From contig CADCDW010000009.1 of assembly GCA_902800325.1 (NCBI GenBank), positions 1 to 42,234 on the forward strand: 42,234 bases of DNA. Reading direction: 5' to 3'. Origin of the DNA: an uncultured Lachnospiraceae bacterium (GTDB lineage Bacteria; Bacillota; Clostridia; Lachnospirales; Lachnospiraceae). The notes beneath the pieces were generated by a model. That model did no database searches. It was not told the origin of the DNA and saw only the letters and a list, made by a program, of their open reading frames with translations. A program made the position numbers and the translations under genes. Positions 38,052 to 42,234 of the stretch are shown one piece after another; position 1 is the first letter of the stretch, and every line of letters starts with the position of its first letter.

Positions 38052-39764
38052 TTATACTTTAAAAAATGCAATTTGCTTTCTTAGCTGTTCTGCTATTGTT
38101 TGTAAGCTGACTGCATTCTGGGAAATTATCTGGAAGGTTGAATTAAGCTCTTCCATAGATGCATTGGTTTCCTCTGTTGATGCAGCATTTTCTTCTGATA
38201 TTGCGGATAAGTCTTCCATGATATTGATAAGACTTTCCTTTGTAACATTGATTGTGTCTGCCTTATCACCTGTATCTGAAACCGAGCTTTGAACTCTTGT
38301 TGCATTTTCAGAAAGTGCGCTCATATCTTCTCTTGTAAGCATAATCTTATCGGACTGAGTCTCAAATTCGAAAACAAGCGAATCAACTGTCTGAACTGAA
38401 CTAATTGAATCCTCAACCAGCTTCTGGGTAACCTCTTCAATCTTAACAACAGCATCCTGTGACTGGGTTGCAAGATTGGATATTTCAGATGCAACTACCG
38501 CAAAGCCTCTTCCTGACTCTCCAGCTCTTGCAGCCTCTATGGTTGCATTTAATGAAAGGAGGTTGGTCTGGTCTGCTATCTCAGAGATAATCTGAGTCAT
38601 CTGTGATATCTCCTGAACAGAATTTGCTGTATTTTCAATAACGCCTCTGATAGAGCTTACGGCCTCTGTTACATCACCATTTTGAGCAAGCAGGTCTTCC
38701 ATAGCTATCATCGCTCTGTCACTTGCATCCTTCATGCTGTCAACAAGTTCATTGAGAGTATGTATATTATCTGTGATTCCCTCTATATCATCACCAATCT
38801 GGTTAGTATTTTCAGAAGAAGTCTGAACACTTTCTGCCTGTGAAAGTGAACCCTTTGTAATATCCTCAACGGCTGAAACAACCTGGCTCGATGCCTCTGC
38901 AGCGCCAGATGCCGATGACGACAGATCATAACCTGAAGCCTTTATCTGATCGGCAAGAGTTTTGGTATTGCCTATAACTTCAGAAAGCTTATTCTTTAAT
39001 TCAGATACCGCTCTCGCAATAGCTCCGATTTCATCAGGTCTCTTCGTAAGTACAAATTCAACGTCTCTTGTAAGGTCTCCACCTGCAATTACCTTGATAT
39101 CTTCAGCAAGAAGATTCATCTTACCGGATACAAGACCTGCGAGTGAGAAACCTATTGCACAGCTAATTGCACTAAATATAACTATTGCAATAACTATCTT
39201 TTTTACAAGATCACCTATATCATCCTTAACGTCAGCTGCCGGACGACCGGTAAATACCATACCTACGATTTTACCGTCAGGATTTTTAAGTGGAGTATAG
39301 TATCCGTAATATGGCTTACCGCCTATGTTAAGATTATTGGAATAACAATCATTGCCCGAATCAAGTACATCAAGAACATTGGCAGTTGTAACTGCAGTTC
39401 CAACCATTCTCTTACCCTGCTTATCTATAAGAGTTGTCATTCTTCTTGTATCACCGTAAAACAAAGCATAATCAAGCTTTGTTCTTTCATGAAGGATATC
39501 AAGCTGTTCCTGAAGTTCATCCTGAACTTCGATTCCACCTTTATATAGATTTTCACCGTCTAAGGTCCAATCACCATCATATTCATTGGACATCTCATTT
39601 TCAAGCTGTATAGCACCTACCATCAGCTCTTCCTTTGTAAGCTTGTAAATCATATTTTTTGATGATCTGATACTTATAATACCAACCAAAACAGCTGTAA
39701 GAACAAGTGCAATCGCTGACAGCACTATAACTTTGACAATAATCTTTTCTCTAAAATTTCTCAT
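38052..39764 (-). CDS. Methyl-accepting chemotaxis protein with single-Cache sensor
   Basis: From the ATG at 39764 (AAGGAAGGA upstream) the protein has 570 residues: a membrane helix (about 8-32), an extracellular sensor of about 150 residues with single-Cache features ([16 protein letters not shown]..., [25 protein letters not shown]), a second membrane helix (about 185-208), a HAMP domain, and a long cytoplasmic signalling coiled coil. The conserved hairpin tip is present as [22 protein letters not shown] with [12 protein letters not shown] after it. It would modulate CheA and so flagellar movement; no other chemotaxis gene is in the window. The ligand is unknown, although Cache domains often bind small organic acids or amino acids. 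Confidence 0.95.
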   Translation of the reverse strand: MRNFREKIIVKVIVLSAIALVLTAVLVGIISIRSSKNMIYKLTKEELMVGAIQLENEMSNEYDGDWTLDGENLYKGGIEVQDELQEQLDILHERTKLDYALFYGDTRRMTTLIDKQGKRMVGTAVTTANVLDVLDSGNDCYSNNLNIGGKPYYGYYTPLKNPDGKIVGMVFTGRPAADVKDDIGDLVKKIVIAIVIFSAISCAIGFSLAGLVSGKMNLLAEDIKVIAGGDLTRDVEFVLTKRPDEIGAIARAVSELKNKLSEVIGNTKTLADQIKASGYDLSSSASGAAEASSQVVSAVEDITKGSLSQAESVQTSSENTNQIGDDIEGITDNIHTLNELVDSMKDASDRAMIAMEDLLAQNGDVTEAVSSIRGVIENTANSVQEISQMTQIISEIADQTNLLSLNATIEAARAGESGRGFAVVASEISNLATQSQDAVVKIEEVTQKLVEDSISSVQTVDSLVFEFETQSDKIMLTREDMSALSENATRVQSSVSDTGDKADTINVTKESLINIMEDLSAISEENAASTEETNASMEELNSTFQIISQNAVSLQTIAEQLRKQIAFFKV

Positions 39765-39855
39765 ATTGTTTATCCTTCCTTGCAATTTATGAATAATATC
39801 AAGTTTAGATAAATTTATCCCCCCATAGGCAATTTATCAAATAACACCATAGAAA

Positions 39856-39884
39856 ATTATAACATTTATCTGTTATTTTGTCAC
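39856..39884 (-). promoter_or_regulatory. Promoter of the chemotaxis receptor gene
   Basis: On the minus strand GTGACA (39884-39879), a 17-base spacer and TATAAT (39861-39856) form a good sigma-A promoter about 90 bases before the ATG. A palindrome, GATAAATTTATC, lies between the promoter and the gene. Confidence 0.6.
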
Positions 39885-39965
39885 TATGTATTTTATAAGC
39901 AGATGACAAATATAAATAAGTTCCATGAAATAAAAATCTATGTAAAACAAAATATAAAAAAACTG

Positions 39966-42234
39966 TTACAGGAAATACTCAACACCGGATTCGAATATCT
40001 TCTGATCCTGTTCACCATAGATATTGATTGCAACAGCATCTCCTCTACGCTCTGAATGTGCCATCTTACCAAGCACTCTTCCGTCAGGACTTGTAATACC
40101 TTCTATTGCGTAGTAAGAACCATTGATATTATAGTACTCATCCATAGTCGGATTTCCATCTATATCCACATACTGTGTGGCAACCTGTCCATTTGCAAAA
40201 AGCTTTTCTATCCACTCTTTGCTTGCCACAAATCTTCCTTCTCCATGAGATATAGGTACTGTATAGACTCCGCCAAGCTCTGCCTTTTTAAGCCATGGAC
40301 TCTTGTTTGTAACAACCTTTGTGTAAACCATCTTGGACTGATGACGACCTATACTGTTCATGGCAAGTGTAGGTGAATCCTCTGTCTGTGGTCTGATTTC
40401 TCCATAAGGAACAAGTCCAAGCTTTATAAGCGCCTGAAAGCCGTTACAGATACCAAGTGCAAGTCCGTCACGCTCATTTAGAAGCTTCATAACCTCATCA
40501 GCAATCTTGGCATTTCTGAAGGCTGTTGCGATAAATTTACCTGAACCATCCGGTTCATCACCGGCAGAAAAGCCACCCGGGAACATGATAATCTGACTAT
40601 CACTTATGGCTTTTGCAAACGCATCAACCGAATCTCTTATATCCTGTGCATCCTGATTCTTAAATACTATTGTAGTTACCTCAGCACCCGCTCTTTCAAA
40701 GGCTTTGGCAGAATCATATTCACAGTTGGTACCCGGAAATACAGGAATAAATACCTTTGGCTTTGCAACCTTATTTTTAGCCACAAGTACGGTTCCCTTA
40801 TCATAGATTGATGACTTAACTATTCCGTTTTCTATCTTAAGCTCATCATTAATCTTATCCTCCTGTGATACATTTGAATAATTAGGAAATACCTTTTCAA
40901 GCTTTCCTGTCCATGCATAAAGTGCTGCATCCATGGATATCACAGTATCACCGTATCTAAACTCAGGCTCTTCCGTAACCTTACCGATTACTATGCAAGG
41001 GATGCCGAGAGCATCCAAATTTTCTTCCTTTATCTCAAGGATTATCGAACCATAGTCTTTAGAATAAAGCTTATCAGCCGGATAAGCCTCTTCTATCTCG
41101 ACACCAAGCTTATTACCAAATGCCATCTTGCTTACCGCCTCGATAACACCACCAAAGCCGACTGCATAAGAAGACTCTACCAAACCGTTTTTAATCGCTT
41201 CATAGAGTTTTCCGTACTTGTTAAGTGCATCCTGATAATCCGGTATATCATATTCATCTTTATCAATGTTAAATTTAACCAATATATTTCCGGCATTTTT
41301 AAGTTCAGGAGTTACAACATTCATATAGCTTGCTACGTCTACCGCAAAGGAACAAAGTGTAGGCGGAACATCTATATCGTTGAAGGTACCTGACATGGAA
41401 TCCTTACCACCGATAGAAGGAAGACCAAGTCCCATCTGTACATCATAAGCACCAAGAAGTGCTGCAAGAGGCTGTCCCCAACGATAAGGGTCCGTTCCGA
41501 GTCTCTTGAAATACTCCTGGAAGGTAAGTCTTATCTTGCTTACATCACCACCTGAAGCTGCAATCTTGGCAACGGATGTAAGAACCGCATATATTGAACC
41601 GTGATAAGGGCTCCAGCTTGAAAGATACGGATCGAAGCCGTAGCTCATCATAGTAACGGTATCTGTCTTGCCCTTAAGTACAGGAAGCTTTGCAATCATT
41701 GTCTGTATAGGTGTAAGCTGATATTTACCACCATATGGCATAGTTACAGTTCCGGCACCTATGGATGAATCAAACATTTCCACAAGACCCTTTTGTGAGC
41801 AGACATTTAAGTCTGAAAGTACTGAAAGCCAAAGCTTTTCTATATCCTTTGTATCCTTCTTTTCTTCAAAATATTTGGATGCCTCATCCGGCATATTGAC
41901 CTTAACCTCAGTCTCCTGATGAGCACCGTTTGTATCAAGAAATGCTCTTGAAAGATTAACAATATCCTTACCTCTCCAGTTAAGAACAAGTCTTGGCTCC
42001 TCGGTTACGACCGCTACAGGCACCGCTTCAAGATTTTCTTCCTTAGCGTAAGCGAGCATAGTATCTACATCCTTCGGATCTACAACTATGGCCATTCTTT
42101 CCTGTGACTCTGATATGGCAAGCTCTGTTCCGTCAAGACCTGCATATTTTTTAGGCACCTTGTCGAGATCTACCTTTAATCCATCTGCAAGCTCACCGAT
42201 TGCAACAGATACACCACCTGCACCAAAATCGTTA
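39966..42234 (-). CDS. purL: Phosphoribosylformylglycinamidine synthase, 3' part
   Basis: This enzyme makes FGAM from FGAR, glutamine and ATP in purine synthesis. The reading frame is open to the end of the window, so the 5' part is missing; about 755 codons are visible. They begin inside the first AIR-synthase-like half (NDFGAGGVSVAIGELADG), continue through the second half (GLGLPSIGGKDSMSGTF) and end with a fused glutaminase domain. That domain has the nucleophile Cys in ALGICNGFQ, and the His and Glu in PISHGEGRF. The fused glutaminase identifies the long single-chain PurL type also found in Clostridia, about 1,250 residues in full. The in-frame GTG at 42158 is internal, not a start. Confidence 0.97.
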   Translation of the reverse strand, partial: NDFGAGGVSVAIGELADGLKVDLDKVPKKYAGLDGTELAISESQERMAIVVDPKDVDTMLAYAKEENLEAVPVAVVTEEPRLVLNWRGKDIVNLSRAFLDTNGAHQETEVKVNMPDEASKYFEEKKDTKDIEKLWLSVLSDLNVCSQKGLVEMFDSSIGAGTVTMPYGGKYQLTPIQTMIAKLPVLKGKTDTVTMMSYGFDPYLSSWSPYHGSIYAVLTSVAKIAASGGDVSKIRLTFQEYFKRLGTDPYRWGQPLAALLGAYDVQMGLGLPSIGGKDSMSGTFNDIDVPPTLCSFAVDVASYMNVVTPELKNAGNILVKFNIDKDEYDIPDYQDALNKYGKLYEAIKNGLVESSYAVGFGGVIEAVSKMAFGNKLGVEIEEAYPADKLYSKDYGSIILEIKEENLDALGIPCIVIGKVTEEPEFRYGDTVISMDAALYAWTGKLEKVFPNYSNVSQEDKINDELKIENGIVKSSIYDKGTVLVAKNKVAKPKVFIPVFPGTNCEYDSAKAFERAGAEVTTIVFKNQDAQDIRDSVDAFAKAISDSQIIMFPGGFSAGDEPDGSGKFIATAFRNAKIADEVMKLLNERDGLALGICNGFQALIKLGLVPYGEIRPQTEDSPTLAMNSIGRHQSKMVYTKVVTNKSPWLKKAELGGVYTVPISHGEGRFVASKEWIEKLFANGQVATQYVDIDGNPTMDEYYNINGSYYAIEGITSPDGRVLGKMAHSERRGDAVAINIYGEQDQKIFESGVEYFL

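Noticed and set aside
42158-42158. Start codon of purL at the GTG
   Set aside because: The frame stays open to the window edge and the upstream residues (DFGAGGVSVAIGE) are conserved PurL sequence, so the gene is only cut by the window.

Overview
The window looks like a stretch of chromosome from a low-GC, Gram-positive, spore-forming member of the Clostridia, most likely a Lachnospiraceae-type gut bacterium. The signs are AT-rich DNA, strong GGAGG ribosome-binding sites, the sporulation sigma factors SigH and SigG, HrcA/CIRCE heat-shock operators, a cysS-mrnC-cysE-rlmB-sigH block, the long clostridial form of PurL, and several families typical of that group (DUF3793, DUF5721- and DUF6062-like, cadherin-like beta-sandwich surface proteins). 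I cannot name the species from sequence alone. Most of the window is ordinary core genome; no phage, transposase or CRISPR array is visible.

Layout. 1-5.9 kb is a decaying accessory patch: a LysR regulator broken by one in-frame TAA, an isochorismatase-like hydrolase, two membrane proteins of unknown function with a glyoxalase (VOC) remnant wedged between them, and a divergent MATE efflux pump / LysR regulator pair. 5.9-6.2 kb is a cluster of short GC-richer repeats. 6.2-8.4 kb is groES-groEL behind a perfect CIRCE operator. 8.4-14.4 kb holds an OGG-type DNA glycosylase, an alpha/beta hydrolase, a duplicated Cys/His protein, and the glnS-DUF2225-papain-like operon. 14.6-18.6 kb holds a membrane-anchored cohesin protein next to a secreted glucosaminidase with a dockerin. 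18.8-23.0 kb is cysS-mrnC-cysE-rlmB-sigH-tRNA-Thr(GGT). 23.2-28.4 kb is enolase, DUF3793, flavodoxin and htpG. 28.4-30.2 kb is a small operon with a transglutaminase-like protein. 30.4-33.0 kb carries argH, a small acidic protein and an orphan pseudopilin. 33.0-42.2 kb is sigG, pncB, a HAD phosphatase, typA, a chemotaxis receptor and the 3' part of purL, which runs off the window.

How the parts fit. groESL and htpG both carry a perfect CIRCE, so HrcA probably links them in one heat-shock regulon. The cohesin protein and the dockerin enzyme are adjacent, on the same strand, and share a cadherin-like domain; a surface-docking pair for a cell-wall hydrolase is the most attractive system-level hypothesis here. 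Two signals lie outside the genes: (i) a family of nested hairpin elements (two of about 145 bp and one 44-bp relative), each beginning 3-20 nt after a stop codon in the same orientation and showing compensatory or wobble changes between copies; and (ii) a compact three-way-junction leader between a strong promoter and the enolase start codon. Both are candidate regulatory RNAs that I could not match to a known class from memory.
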